A DNA stretch of 64,000 nt from Alphaproteobacteria bacterium (lineage in GTDB: Bacteria > Pseudomonadota > Alphaproteobacteria > Sphingomonadales > Sphingomonadaceae), in the NCBI GenBank assembly GCA_030424845.1, contig JAUHWC010000002.1, positions 62,001-126,000 on the forward strand. Reading direction: 5' to 3'. Positions 1 through 8,469 of this stretch are shown in pieces. A program made the position numbers and the translations under genes. Position 1 is the stretch's first letter. Each line of letters begins with the position of its first letter. The notes below the pieces were generated by a model, which ran no database searches, was not told where the DNA came from, and saw only the letters and a program-made list of their open reading frames with translations.

Positions 1-282
1 GCGCTCGTCCTGCGGTTCCTTGCGCACTTCGATGATCTCGGGATGATCCTCCATCCCCTTCACCTGGTCATGCAGGTTCAAGGTGCCGAAGCGCCGGGCA
101 AAGGCGAGGTGCTGTTCGGGCGTCATCTCCTGCCTGCGAAAGAAGATCACGAGGTGATCGAGCAGCGCCTGCCTGATTTCGGCGATCACGTCATCGGGAA
201 GGTCCTGCGACAGGTCCGCCCCTTCGACCAGGGCTCCCATCGCGCCTGCCCAAGGCGTCACCGTGATATGCTGCTGCTTCAT
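1..282 (-). CDS. TauD/TfdA-family dioxygenase, N-terminal part (runs off the window)
   Basis: The minus-strand frame opens with ATG at 282 and is still open at base 1, so only the first 94 residues are present. The N-terminus reads MKQQHITVTPWAGAMGALVE and continues with segments typical of Fe(II)/2-oxoglutarate dioxygenases of the TauD/TfdA family (a LLDHLVIFFRRQEMTPEQHL stretch and a FGTLNLHDQV stretch). The HxD metal-binding motif would lie beyond the window edge, so catalytic competence cannot be judged. Such enzymes oxidatively cleave sulfonates, ethers or alkyl sulfates in the cytoplasm. The substrate is unknown here. It is divergent from the lipoprotein gene at 438, with about 155 bp between them for promoters. 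Confidence 0.75.
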   Translation of the reverse strand, partial: MKQQHITVTPWAGAMGALVEGADLSQDLPDDVIAEIRQALLDHLVIFFRRQEMTPEQHLAFARRFGTLNLHDQVKGMEDHPEIIEVRKEPQDER

Positions 283-437
283 TGCTCCCGATCTCCCCTT
301 TTTGCGCCGATTGTGCCTGCGCGAACGAGCCCGTCAAGTGCTCCTCCTGTTGCATCGGGGAACTGATCGGACAGAGCCTCTTGCCAAGCCCGCAGTGCAT
401 GCCATGATCCGTCCCGAGGGAGAGGGAGAGAACCATC

Positions 438-1004
438 ATGAAGACCACCGCCAAAATCATCGCAGCCGCCAGCGTGCTGTCCCTGACCGCGTGCAACAAC
501 GTGGAGGTCGAGATCGACAGCGAGATGCAGGAGACGATCGACCGCATCGCCATCGAGGACATGGTCACCGAGTATTATGTCCACCTGGGCGGCGGCGATG
601 CCAGCGCCTTCGACGAATATTTCACCGAGGATGCAATCTTCGACGTGAACGGCATCGTTGCCACCGGGCGCGAGGAGATCGAGGCGATCTATGCCGGCAT
701 CGGCGAGGACGAGACCAGCGCATCCAACCAGGGCGGCCCGTTCCACATGATCTTGTCCAACCCGGTGATCGAGGTCAACGGTGACACGGCCACCGCGCAA
801 TTCATCTGGACCGGCATCGGCAACCCCGAGATCGGCGAGCCGCCGGTGCTCATCGAACAGGGCCGCGAGTATGACAAGCTGGTGAAGGTCGACGGGAGCT
901 GGAAGTTCGCGCACCGCGTCGTGATTGCCGAAAGCGGCCTGCCGATGAACCAGTATCCGACGTGGGAACCGCGCCTCGACTTCAGCTTTGACGATATGGA
1001 ATAA
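438..1004 (+). CDS. SnoaL/NTF2-like lipoprotein
   Basis: This 188-residue protein starts with a lipoprotein signal (MKTTAKIIAAASVLSLTAC), with Cys19 as the probable lipidated residue. The mature part has an NTF2-like cone fold pattern: an N-terminal helix (RIAIEDMVTEYYVHLGGGD), then DEYFTEDAIFDVNG and a C-terminal strand set ending in WKFAHRVVI. The SnoaL-like superfamily includes isomerases, hydratases and non-enzymatic binding proteins, so no reaction can be assigned. A purine-rich stretch (gggagagggagag) precedes the ATG. Two more NTF2-like genes lie within 5 kb (3103-3492 and 5209-5604), suggesting a shared catabolic setting. Confidence 0.72.
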   Translation: MKTTAKIIAAASVLSLTACNNVEVEIDSEMQETIDRIAIEDMVTEYYVHLGGGDASAFDEYFTEDAIFDVNGIVATGREEIEAIYAGIGEDETSASNQGGPFHMILSNPVIEVNGDTATAQFIWTGIGNPEIGEPPVLIEQGREYDKLVKVDGSWKFAHRVVIAESGLPMNQYPTWEPRLDFSFDDME

Positions 1005-1006
1005 GG

Positions 1007-1636
1007 TCAGGCCAGCTTTGCCGGTCTCACCGGCTGCCTGAGCACGGTGCGCAACTTCTCCGGCACGCTGCGGCGCGGATCGGACAGGTACACCTCGTGG
1101 TGATGGCCGTTGAAGGTCAGCCCGCGCGCGGGCAGCACCTCGTCGTGCAGTGCGGCCAGCTTGGGACCTTCATCCGCGAAGGGGCCGAGGTGCAAATGCT
1201 GCAGGCAGCGCCCTTCCTCCAGCACATCCATCCGCACCTTGGAAAAATCGAGAGCGGGTTTCTTTTTTGCCTGCCGATCCAGCGCCTGTGAAACATGGTC
1301 CTGCGTGATCCAGTCAGGCAGCATCAGCATCATGGTCCAGCGCCACTCCTCGCGTCGGTCCGGCTGGGTATAGGCGTTGAAGTCGTCAGCCCACAACAGC
1401 CCTTCCAGCGGCGGCACCGCATAATCGCGCTCCAGTTCGATCTTGCTGAAGAACTTTGTGCCGTATGCTGCGGGGTAGAGTACTTCGAGAGCGGCGACAT
1501 ATTCCGCCCCGCCCGGCGCGCCCTGGCCATCCACCATAAGGTATCCGAACGCAGGGAAGCAGGCCTCCTCCCAATCCTTCTTCGATGCCGTGAAATAGCT
1601 TTTCAGTTCGCGCTTGAGGTCCAGTTTGCCGGCCAT
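1007..1636 (-). CDS. GyrI-like small-molecule-binding domain protein
   Basis: This 209-residue soluble protein reads like the GyrI-like/AraC-effector-binding family. It has KKDWEEACFPAFGYLMVDGQ near residue 20, a PLEGLLWADDF segment, and the family's C-terminal HHHEVYLSDPRR motif, which usually helps form the ligand pocket. No DNA-binding domain is attached, so it is a stand-alone ligand-binding module, perhaps sequestering or hydrolysing a small hydrophobic compound. The start has a good ribosome site (GGAAGGGG) upstream on the minus strand. It is convergent with the lipoprotein gene and ends 2 bp after it. Confidence 0.75.
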   Translation of the reverse strand: MAGKLDLKRELKSYFTASKKDWEEACFPAFGYLMVDGQGAPGGAEYVAALEVLYPAAYGTKFFSKIELERDYAVPPLEGLLWADDFNAYTQPDRREEWRWTMMLMLPDWITQDHVSQALDRQAKKKPALDFSKVRMDVLEEGRCLQHLHLGPFADEGPKLAALHDEVLPARGLTFNGHHHEVYLSDPRRSVPEKLRTVLRQPVRPAKLA

Positions 1637-1746
1637 TCGATCCCCTTCCGTCTGACCTGCGCGAGGCTATGCCCGCAAAGCTGAGCAGGAAGGAGGGACC
1701 GACAAACCGCGATCAACTTACGGCAAACGGACGAGGCCGGGTCCGC

Positions 1747-1776
1747 AGGCCCAGGCCCAGGCCCAGGCCCAGGCCC
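1747..1776. repeat. Five tandem copies of AGGCCC
   Basis: The hexamer AGGCCC is repeated five times without interruption in the intergenic region between the GyrI-like gene and the DUF3237 gene. It is a short GC-rich microsatellite that could vary in copy number by slippage. It lies outside any coding frame I would support, so no protein effect is expected. Confidence 0.9.
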
Positions 1777-1784
1777 GGGCAGGA

Positions 1785-2312
1785 CTAGGTCAGCGCGAAA
1801 TAACGCAGGCGGTTGCCTTCGGTCCGCCGTTCACCCACGCCGATGAACACGTGCTTGGTCAGCCAGTCATGCTTGCCGGCCACGCATTCGAAAGTGGTCT
1901 GGCTGCGCAGGTAATATTCCTCGTGCGGCACGGGAGGGCCACCGTTGAAGGCCCACTCCCGAATGCGGTCCATCGTGTCGGGCTGGCGCCCCCATAGGAA
2001 GCCGCGGTTCTGCAACATCATGGTGGTGCCGTCATCTTCCTGCAGCAGGTAGCGCGCATCGAGGCATGCAACCCCGTCACCGCGCCAATAGGCATAATCG
2101 CCGCCTGATCCGGCCACGGCCTTGCCCTTCAGCAGTGGGCCTTCGAAGGTCCCACCCTGCACCATCACCGCAGTGCGCATACCGCCACCGGGCAGCGGGG
2201 CCATGGTGTAGGTTTCGGGAAAATCGAGCCGCACTTCCATCACCATCTCAAGGCGCGGATTGTCGATGGTGGAGAAGTCGGTGAACGGCGTGGTATCGTA
2301 AACTTGCGTCAT
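1785..2312 (-). CDS. DUF3237-family protein
   Basis: The product is about 175 residues from the ATG at 2312 (MTQVYDTTPFTD). An in-frame TTG 12 bp further upstream would overlap the stop of the SDR gene and is less likely. The sequence has the DUF3237 beta-barrel pattern: PRLEMVMEVRLDFPETYTM, then GGGMRTAVMVQGGTFEGPLLKGKA and a late YLRSQTTFECVAGKHDWL segment. DUF3237 proteins are often found beside degradation genes for aromatic or isoprenoid compounds, but no reaction is established. It lies 8 bp downstream of the SDR gene and is probably co-transcribed with it. Confidence 0.8.
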   Translation of the reverse strand: MTQVYDTTPFTDFSTIDNPRLEMVMEVRLDFPETYTMAPLPGGGMRTAVMVQGGTFEGPLLKGKAVAGSGGDYAYWRGDGVACLDARYLLQEDDGTTMMLQNRGFLWGRQPDTMDRIREWAFNGGPPVPHEEYYLRSQTTFECVAGKHDWLTKHVFIGVGERRTEGNRLRYFALT

Positions 2313-2320
2313 GTCTCGTC

Positions 2321-3076
2321 TCAACTCAGGTTGATCAGGCCGCCATCGACCAGGATATCCTCGCCGGTGATGAAGCTGGCTTCGTCGCTGGCAAGAAACA
2401 GCACCGTGCGCGCCACTTCGTCGCTCTCGCCCATGCGGTGCATGGGGATGTTGTTGATCATCATCTCCTTCAGCTTTTCCACCTCTTCCGGGCCCATGCC
2501 GGGATTGCGATGGAGCAGCGGCGTATCGATGGGGCCGGGGCTGACCATGTTGAGGCGGATCTTGCGCGGCAGCAGTTCGCGCGCAAACACCTTCATCGCC
2601 ATCGCAAGTCCCGCCTTGGCGGAGGCATAGGTGCCGTTGCCATCGATCGGCCCATGCGCGCCGATAGAGCCGGTGACGACGATGGAACCACTCTCGCCCA
2701 TGATCCGCACCGCCTTCTGCAGCGCGAATACACAGCCCTTCAGGTTGATGGAGTGGACGAAATCCCAGTCCTCCTCGGTGATGCCTTCAAGCGGCGCGAA
2801 GCCGCCAACGCCGGCATTGATGTAGAGCACGTCGATCCGGCCATCTGCCGCCTCGACCTTTGCCACCACGTCCTCGGTAGAGGCGATGTCGGCAATGTCG
2901 GACTGGTAGCCGACCGAGCCGGGCACGCTGGCCACGGCGTCATCGATGGTCTGCCGGTTGCGGCCGGTCAGGTGGACCTTGGCGCCTTCTGCCGCAAAGG
3001 CCTGTGCCGCAGCGAGGCCCATGCCCGAATTGCCGCCCAGCACCAGCACGATCTTGTTTTCAAAACGCTTTGTCAC
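2321..3076 (-). CDS. SDR-family NAD(P)-dependent oxidoreductase
   Basis: This is a 251-residue classical short-chain dehydrogenase/reductase. The Rossmann cofactor motif is GGNSGMG at residues 14-20 (a GG variant of the usual TG), NAG is at 88-90, and the catalytic residues are Ser137 (in VTGSIGA), Tyr150 and Lys154 (YASAK). The C-terminal substrate loop has SPGPIDTPLL, and FITGEDILVDGGL is the family signature end. The substrate is unknown. It sits in a minus-strand run GMC oxidoreductase, SnoaL-like protein, SDR and DUF3237 with short gaps or overlaps, consistent with one catabolic operon. Confidence 0.9.
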   Translation of the reverse strand: MTKRFENKIVLVLGGNSGMGLAAAQAFAAEGAKVHLTGRNRQTIDDAVASVPGSVGYQSDIADIASTEDVVAKVEAADGRIDVLYINAGVGGFAPLEGITEEDWDFVHSINLKGCVFALQKAVRIMGESGSIVVTGSIGAHGPIDGNGTYASAKAGLAMAMKVFARELLPRKIRLNMVSPGPIDTPLLHRNPGMGPEEVEKLKEMMINNIPMHRMGESDEVARTVLFLASDEASFITGEDILVDGGLINLS

Positions 3077-3102
3077 GCCCGCTCCCCTCGCGTGTCGGAT
3101 TT

Positions 3103-3492
3103 TCAGAAAGGCCCGATCGGATTGGGCCCGCCTTCGACCACGTCCTGCATCACGTCCCAGTGTTCGGCAATCATGCCGTCCTCGATGCGGAAGATGTCGA
3201 TCACTGCCCAGCCAAGGTCATCGGGCCAGCGGCGCACGTGGTAATGCACCGTCACGTGATCGCCGTCGACAAAGGCCCGCTTCACGTCATGCACGGCATC
3301 CGGCGTCTGCTCGCGGATCATGTCGAGGAATGCCTTCAGCCCCTCCCGCCCCGGCTGCGCTGCCTGGTTGTGCTGGATGTAGCTTGCCGAAATGTACCGG
3401 TCGACAGCGCCCGAATCCATCGGGTTCAGCACGTCGCGGAACATGTCCAGCACCAGCTGCAGGTTGGCTTCCTCGGCTGGCGTGCGGCTCAC
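3103..3492 (-). CDS. SnoaL-like (NTF2 superfamily) protein
   Basis: The likely start is GTG at 3492, which overlaps the TGA of the GMC oxidoreductase by 4 bp (GTGA). That gives 129 residues. The sequence has NTF2-like features: NLQLVLDMFRDVLNPMDSGA, a YIQHNQAAQPGREGLKAFL segment and DIFRIEDGMIAEHWDVMQD. The pattern resembles the SnoaL-like group annotated as predicted aldol-condensation or ester-cyclase proteins, where a conserved His and Asp line the cavity. Function here is inferred only. The coupling implies co-expression with the GMC enzyme. Confidence 0.8.
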   Translation of the reverse strand: MSRTPAEEANLQLVLDMFRDVLNPMDSGAVDRYISASYIQHNQAAQPGREGLKAFLDMIREQTPDAVHDVKRAFVDGDHVTVHYHVRRWPDDLGWAVIDIFRIEDGMIAEHWDVMQDVVEGGPNPIGPF

Positions 3493-5138
3493 GCTGCCTT
3501 CTCCGCCGGCAGTTCGGCAGGCGGCAGCTTGCGACCGCGCATGATGTCCGCCGCCTTTTCCGCCACCATGGTGACCGGCAGCGCGGTATTGCCCCCGGGC
3601 ACGGTCGGCATCACGCTGGCATCCACCACGCGCAGGCCTTCCACGCCGATCACCCGGCATTCCTCGTCCACCACGCTGCGCGCGCCCATGCCCATCGCGC
3701 AGGTGCTGGTGGGGTGCATGCCGACGTAGCAGGTGTTGCGGATCAGGTCGTTCAGCTCGTCATCGGTTTCGGCACCTGCACTGGGAGCGCGCTCCGCGCC
3801 GACAAGCTGCCCCATCGGATCGGTCCGGTAGATCTTGCGAGCGGTGCGGATCGCGCGGCGCATCTGCGCCAGGTCCGCCTCCTCGCTCATGATGTTGAGC
3901 GTGACCGATGCGATGTCACGGGGATCGGCGCTTTTCAGCTTCACCCAGCCGCGGCTTTCGGGATGCAGCTGGACGATGCCGGCCCAGAACACGTGCTCCT
4001 GCTCCTTCTTGATCCCGGGGAACCATGTCTGGGCATCGAAGCGGATCGGATTGACCATGATCTGCATATCGGGCCGCTCGAGATGGTCTGCCGTGCGCAC
4101 CACCACGTTGCAGCTGTTGAGCTGGCCGGCCAGCGTGCCCGTGCCCGTCAGCGCCCATCGGATGGCATTGAACGCCAGGCGATCCCAGCGCAGCTGGCGC
4201 AGGAAGGTGACTTTTCGCGTTGCCTCGAATTCCAAGCTGGCCGTGGGATGTTCCTGCAGGTTGCGGCCTACGCCGGGGCTGTCATGCAGCACGGCAATGC
4301 CATGTTCCTTCAGGTGTTCGGCAGGGCCGATGCCGGACAGCATCAGGAGGTGCGGGGAATTGTAGGCACCGCCGGACAGCACAACTTCGCGGCGGGCGCG
4401 GACAATGCTGGTGGTGCCGTCCTTCCCTTCCACTTCCACGCCCACGGCGCGCTTCCCTTCAAACACCACGCGGCGCACCAGGACCCCCGTGCGCACATCG
4501 AGGTTCTGTCGCCCCAGGGCGGGCTTGATATAGGCGCTGGCCGAACTGGCGCGGCGACCGCGATCATCCACCGTCTGCTCGCCGCGGGCGAAGCCTTCGG
4601 GCTGCGCCCCGTTGAGATCGTCGGTGGTCGAGAAGCCGGCATTCCTTGCCGTCGCCATCATCTCTTCATGCAGCAGGTGCGGGCTGTCGATCGGGCGCAC
4701 GCGCAAGGGGCCGCCGCTGCCGTGATATTCGCTCTCGCCCCGCCAGCTGTCCTCCATCTTGCGGAAATAGGGCAGGCAATCGGCATAGGACCAGCCGCGC
4801 GCGCCCATCTGCGCCCACAGGTCGTAATCGGCGGGATGGCCGCGCATGGCGAACATGCCGTTGATCGATCCCGACCCGCCCATGACCTTGCCACGCGGAA
4901 GCGGCATGCGGCGCCCGTTCAGGTGTGGCTCTTCCTCTGTCCAGTAAGGCCAGTTGAATTCGGGCTTGGTCATCGCCCGGAGGAAGCCCAGCGGCATGCG
5001 GATCAGGGGGTGGTCATCCTGACCGCCCGCTTCCAGCAGCAGGACATTGTCCTTGCCATCCTCGCTCAGGCGGGCGGCCATCACGCAGCCCGCGCTGCCG
5101 CCACCCACCACGATATAATCGAACGCTGCCTCGGTCAT
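3489..5138 (-). CDS. GMC-family FAD-dependent alcohol oxidoreductase
   Basis: The ATG at 5138 ([20 protein letters not shown]) places the FAD-binding GGGSAG motif at residues 13-18, as expected for the glucose-methanol-choline family. Total length is about 549 residues, normal for choline-dehydrogenase-like members. Other signatures are [38 protein letters not shown] and a C-terminal block with [10 protein letters not shown] and [18 protein letters not shown]. These enzymes oxidise primary alcohols to aldehydes. The substrate is not evident. It is the first gene of a likely minus-strand operon and is divergent from the NTF2-like gene at 5209. Confidence 0.92.
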   Translation of the reverse strand: MTEAAFDYIVVGGGSAGCVMAARLSEDGKDNVLLLEAGGQDDHPLIRMPLGFLRAMTKPEFNWPYWTEEEPHLNGRRMPLPRGKVMGGSGSINGMFAMRGHPADYDLWAQMGARGWSYADCLPYFRKMEDSWRGESEYHGSGGPLRVRPIDSPHLLHEEMMATARNAGFSTTDDLNGAQPEGFARGEQTVDDRGRRASSASAYIKPALGRQNLDVRTGVLVRRVVFEGKRAVGVEVEGKDGTTSIVRARREVVLSGGAYNSPHLLMLSGIGPAEHLKEHGIAVLHDSPGVGRNLQEHPTASLEFEATRKVTFLRQLRWDRLAFNAIRWALTGTGTLAGQLNSCNVVVRTADHLERPDMQIMVNPIRFDAQTWFPGIKKEQEHVFWAGIVQLHPESRGWVKLKSADPRDIASVTLNIMSEEADLAQMRRAIRTARKIYRTDPMGQLVGAERAPSAGAETDDELNDLIRNTCYVGMHPTSTCAMGMGARSVVDEECRVIGVEGLRVVDASVMPTVPGGNTALPVTMVAEKAADIMRGRKLPPAELPAEKAA

Positions 5139-5208
5139 CGTCGCAACTCTCCCTCTTGTGGCCTTGCTAACGATCGTTACGATGCTGCGCAAGCAGGGGG
5201 AGCCGCCA

Positions 5209-5604
5209 ATGACGCGCGAAGATTACCAACGCTATGCCGATGCCTTCAACAGCCGTGATTATGACACGGTGTTCGATTTCTATACCGACACGCCGCGGAT
5301 GGCCTTTTTCGGGATCGAGATCACCACGCGCCAGCAGTTGAAGGACTTCTACGGCTTCCTGCATTCCTACGTGACCGAGACGATCACGATCGAGAAGTTC
5401 GCCGGGTCGGAAGAACTGGCTGCGGTGGAAGGGATCATCCGGATCGAGGCCTTCCGGGACCTGACGCGCGAGGACCTGGATGCAAACGGCATGGAGCAGT
5501 TCTTCCCCATCGCGAAAGGCGATGTGCAGGAAATGCGGCAGTATATCCATTACCACCTGGAGAACGGAAAGATCGCCAGCGTCGGCTGCGCCCTTGTCCC
5601 TTGA
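5209..5604 (+). CDS. NTF2/SnoaL-like protein
   Basis: A 131-residue protein from the ATG at 5209, which follows a purine-rich ribosome site (caggggg). An upstream in-frame start at 5158 would put the N-terminus inside the divergent promoter region and is disfavoured. The sequence begins MTREDYQRYADAFNSRDYDT and carries DFYTDTPRMAFFGIEI and LENGKIASVGCALV, an NTF2-like pattern. It is the third protein of this superfamily in the first 6 kb and is divergent from the GMC oxidoreductase gene. Confidence 0.75.
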   Translation: MTREDYQRYADAFNSRDYDTVFDFYTDTPRMAFFGIEITTRQQLKDFYGFLHSYVTETITIEKFAGSEELAAVEGIIRIEAFRDLTREDLDANGMEQFFPIAKGDVQEMRQYIHYHLENGKIASVGCALVP

Positions 5605-5736
5605 GCCGCTGCCTGCTGCCCTGCCGATAACAGGCTGCAAATAATGCCGGATTCCGCATGAACCGCACGGTTTTCATACTTGCGTTTATTTCGCATATAT
5701 GAAATGAACGGGTTTCTCAAAAGGAGCTTTCCTGAA

Positions 5737-6861
5737 GTGATCGAAACCACCCATGTCGGCAGCCTGCCTCGCGGCCCCGAACTTGTGCCCCTGCTGCTCG
5801 CCCGCGACAAGGGGGAAGAGTATGATGCCGCGGAATTCGACCGCGTGGTGCAAGCCGCCGTGGACGATGCCGTGCAACAGCAGGTTGCCGCCAGTGTATC
5901 CATCGTCAGCGATGGCGAACTCGGCAAGGTCGGCTATTCGACCTACATGATCGAGCGCCTCTCAGGCTTTGGCGGGCACACGCCGCGCAAGCCCGCGCTG
6001 GACCTTGCCGCAGTTCCGGAGCTGGCCAAGAAGCTGGCCGCGATCATGGGCAGCCAGGAATTCACCCGCGCCTCTGCCATCGACAAGGTCGAACTGGTCA
6101 ACCTGCAACCGCTGCATGACGATATCCGCCGCTTCAAGACCGCGCTTGAACGGCACGGAGACGGGGCCAGGGCGTTCCTCAACACCGCTTCGCCGGGGCT
6201 GATCACCGCGTTCCAGCCGAACCAGTATTATCCCAGCCACGAAGCCTATCTGGCAGACCTCGTCACCGCCATGCGGCCGGAATATGAAGCCATAGCGGCT
6301 GCCGGGTTCGACGTGCAGTTCGACTGTCCGGACCTCGCCATGAGCCGCCACACCGGTTACAAGGACATGAGCGAGGAAGAGTTCCTCGCCACGATCCGCG
6401 CCAATGTCGATGCGCTGAACGAGGCGACGGCGGACATACCGGCAAGCCAGATGCGCATGCATGTGTGCTGGGGCAATTACGAAGGCCCGCACGATCATGA
6501 CATCCGGTTGGAGAAGATCCTCGACGTGGTGCTTTCGGCACGCCCTGCCACGATCCTGTTCGAACACGCCAACCCGCGCCACGAGCACGAATGGAAGGTC
6601 TGGCGCGATGCGGACCTGACCGGCAAGATCCTTGCCCCAGGTTTCATCGACAGCTGCTCCAACTACATCGAGACGCCTGAGCTGATCGCCCAGCGGATCG
6701 AGCGCTTTGCCGACTTCGTGGGCAAGGAACGCGTGATCGCCAGTTCCGATTGCGGCTTCGGCACCTTTGCCGGCTATGGCAAGATCGACCCGCAGGTGGC
6801 GTGGAAGAAACTGGCCAACCTGCGCGCCGGGGCCGACATTGCGGAAGAACGGATCGGCTGA
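5737..6861 (+). CDS. Cobalamin-independent methionine synthase II (MetE C-terminal-like) family protein
   Basis: The start is decided by the ribosome site: AAGGAG at 5721-5726 lies 10 nt before GTG at 5737, and the family N-terminus is IETTHVGSLPRG, which follows that GTG directly. An upstream in-frame ATG at 5704 would add unrelated residues. The 374-residue product matches the zinc-dependent methyltransferase domain of MetE without its N-terminal half. Likely zinc ligands are His and Cys in MHVCWGNYEG and the Cys in ASSDCGFGTFAG. Members of this group transfer methyl groups or act in xenobiotic pathways, and substrates are mostly unknown. It overlaps the IclR gene by 1 bp (TGATG). Confidence 0.88.
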   Translation: MIETTHVGSLPRGPELVPLLLARDKGEEYDAAEFDRVVQAAVDDAVQQQVAASVSIVSDGELGKVGYSTYMIERLSGFGGHTPRKPALDLAAVPELAKKLAAIMGSQEFTRASAIDKVELVNLQPLHDDIRRFKTALERHGDGARAFLNTASPGLITAFQPNQYYPSHEAYLADLVTAMRPEYEAIAAAGFDVQFDCPDLAMSRHTGYKDMSEEEFLATIRANVDALNEATADIPASQMRMHVCWGNYEGPHDHDIRLEKILDVVLSARPATILFEHANPRHEHEWKVWRDADLTGKILAPGFIDSCSNYIETPELIAQRIERFADFVGKERVIASSDCGFGTFAGYGKIDPQVAWKKLANLRAGADIAEERIG

Positions 6862-7619
6862 TGGCGGAAACGGGAACCGGGGCGCAGAATTCGCAGGTCA
6901 AGTCGGCCACGCGCACGCTCGACATCATCGAATATGTCGTGGCCCACAACCGGCCGCTGGTGGCGCAGGAGATCGCCACCGCGCTCGGCATCCCGGTGTC
7001 CAGCCTGTCCTACCTGCTCGCCACGCTGGTGGAACGCGAATACCTGGTGCGCGACGGGCGCCGCTACTCCGCCGGCCCGGGCCTTGCCCGCCTGCAGGCC
7101 TCGACCGAAAGCTTCACCCTGGCAGACAGGGCCGCGCCACTGGTGCGCACCCTGCGCGTGCAACTGGACGAAACCACCAGCTTCTTCGTTCGCAATGGCT
7201 GGGAGATCGAGGCCATCGTGACCGTGTCCAGCGAGCAGGCGCTGCGCTATTCCGTGCCGCAGGGCCGCCGCTTGCCGATGCACGCACTCGCGGCAGGCAA
7301 GGTGCTGCTCGCCGCACTCGAACCGGCCGAACTGGACCTCTATTTCGCGGAGGTCGATCGTGTCAGCTTCACCGAACTCACGGTGACGGATGAAGCCACC
7401 CTGCGCGCCCAGCTGGACGAAGCGCGCAAGACCGGTTTCGCCATGACCGACGAGGAATTCTCGCGCGGGATCGTTGGGATCGGCCGGTTGGTGACGATAG
7501 GCGGCCAGCCGGTCGGATCGCTCTCGGTCGCGGTGCCCAAGGTCCGCTTCGACGATGACCTGCACGCCCGCGTGGCAGACCTGCTGGAGCGCACCGCCGG
7601 GCTGCTCGAAGACAGCTGA
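6861..7619 (+). CDS. IclR-family transcriptional regulator
   Basis: The 252-residue protein has an N-terminal winged helix-turn-helix (RTLDIIEYVVAHNRPLVAQE, then PVSSLSYLLATLVEREYLV) and the C-terminal IclR effector domain with RLPMHALAAGKVLLA and a late GIVGIGRLVTIGGQPVGSLS segment. IclR proteins bind aromatic or carboxylic acid effectors and control adjacent catabolic genes. It is translationally coupled to the MetE-like gene (stop and start share one base), so it probably regulates that gene or the nearby one-carbon genes. The operator is not identified. Confidence 0.9.
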   Translation: MAETGTGAQNSQVKSATRTLDIIEYVVAHNRPLVAQEIATALGIPVSSLSYLLATLVEREYLVRDGRRYSAGPGLARLQASTESFTLADRAAPLVRTLRVQLDETTSFFVRNGWEIEAIVTVSSEQALRYSVPQGRRLPMHALAAGKVLLAALEPAELDLYFAEVDRVSFTELTVTDEATLRAQLDEARKTGFAMTDEEFSRGIVGIGRLVTIGGQPVGSLSVAVPKVRFDDDLHARVADLLERTAGLLEDS

Positions 7620-7636
7620 CCCTCCGGCAATTTCCC

Positions 7637-8362
7637 CTAGAGCCCGTCGAGGAAATCGTCCCCGATCAGTGACGGGCTCTCCCCGGCCTGTTCGTCTCCC
7701 ACCTCTTCCGCGGCCTCGCTTTCGCCCGCCTGATCTTCCGGCAGCGGCGCTTCAGCGACATCCCCTGCCGTCGGCTCATCGGACGGGGCGACCGGGTTGA
7801 CCTGGATGAAGGTGATCCCGCCCGATCCGGTCGAGACGCCCGATGTGATTGGGGCGATCGTGTCGATACCCTGGTCGGGTTCCTCCACATCGGGCTGCGG
7901 CAGGCGGCGGCGATAGATGCGGGTCCCATCCCAGTCGCCGATCGGGTCCCCATCGCGCGCGCGCACCAGCATGTAGGGCGCGAGGTCGGTGCCGACATAC
8001 AGCATCGTCGCGGTGTCCGCGCTAGTCAGGTCGAAGCGGAAGATATCAGGCACCGCCCCGGGGCGCGGATCATCGAAGCTGAGTTCCACCTGGCCGAGGA
8101 ATTCGATTCCCGTCATGCTCGGGTCGGACTTCACGCCGCCATCGAGGTTGGCAAAATTGTTGCCATCGGTGTTGAAGCTCTCCGGGCGATGCCATTGACC
8201 CAGCCACTCGCCGTCAGTGCCTTCCTCGATCTCGAAGCGGAAGATGGTCACGCCAGCGACGCGGAAATCCCATGTGCCCTCGATCGTTTGGGCATGGGCG
8301 GCAGGCGCGGCGACAAGCGCCAGCAGCAGGGTGAGGAAGGGAAGCGCGATCCGTTTGAACAT
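7637..8362 (-). CDS. Secreted hypothetical protein
   Basis: The ATG at 8362 opens a clear Sec signal peptide (MFKRIALPFLTLLLALVAAP, with cleavage probably after AHA, before QTIEG), so the protein is periplasmic or secreted. The mature N-terminal half contains IEGTWDFRVAGVTIFRFEIE and DPRPGAVPDIFRFDL, a beta-rich, lipocalin-like pattern I cannot assign to a named family. The C-terminal third is acidic and low-complexity (many E, A, P, G and D). The 241-residue length is uncertain in function. It ends 17 bp from the convergent IclR gene. Confidence 0.65.
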   Translation of the reverse strand: MFKRIALPFLTLLLALVAAPAAHAQTIEGTWDFRVAGVTIFRFEIEEGTDGEWLGQWHRPESFNTDGNNFANLDGGVKSDPSMTGIEFLGQVELSFDDPRPGAVPDIFRFDLTSADTATMLYVGTDLAPYMLVRARDGDPIGDWDGTRIYRRRLPQPDVEEPDQGIDTIAPITSGVSTGSGGITFIQVNPVAPSDEPTAGDVAEAPLPEDQAGESEAAEEVGDEQAGESPSLIGDDFLDGL

Positions 8363-8416
8363 GGGCGCGATTGTCAGCGCGAACGCGCGGCTTTGCAAGC
8401 CATTCGCCCCACGCAA

Positions 8417-8446
8417 AAGGGGCGGCCACTCGCGTGACCGCCCCTT
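8417..8446 (-). terminator. Rho-independent terminator of the LigM-like gene
   Basis: A 9-bp stem (AAGGGGCGG pairing with CCGCCCCTT) can be extended by inner CAC/GTG pairs. It is followed on the minus strand by TTTT. It begins 24 bp after the stop codon at 8470, in the right orientation for ending transcription of the 8470-9894 gene. Confidence 0.8.
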
Positions 8447-8469
8447 CATTGCTGTATCGGTATTGCCGA

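Noticed and set aside
2946-5258. 770-codon plus-strand open frame
   Set aside because: It is antisense to the GMC oxidoreductase and SnoaL-like genes, which have clear motifs and operon overlaps. High GC keeps the opposite strand open.
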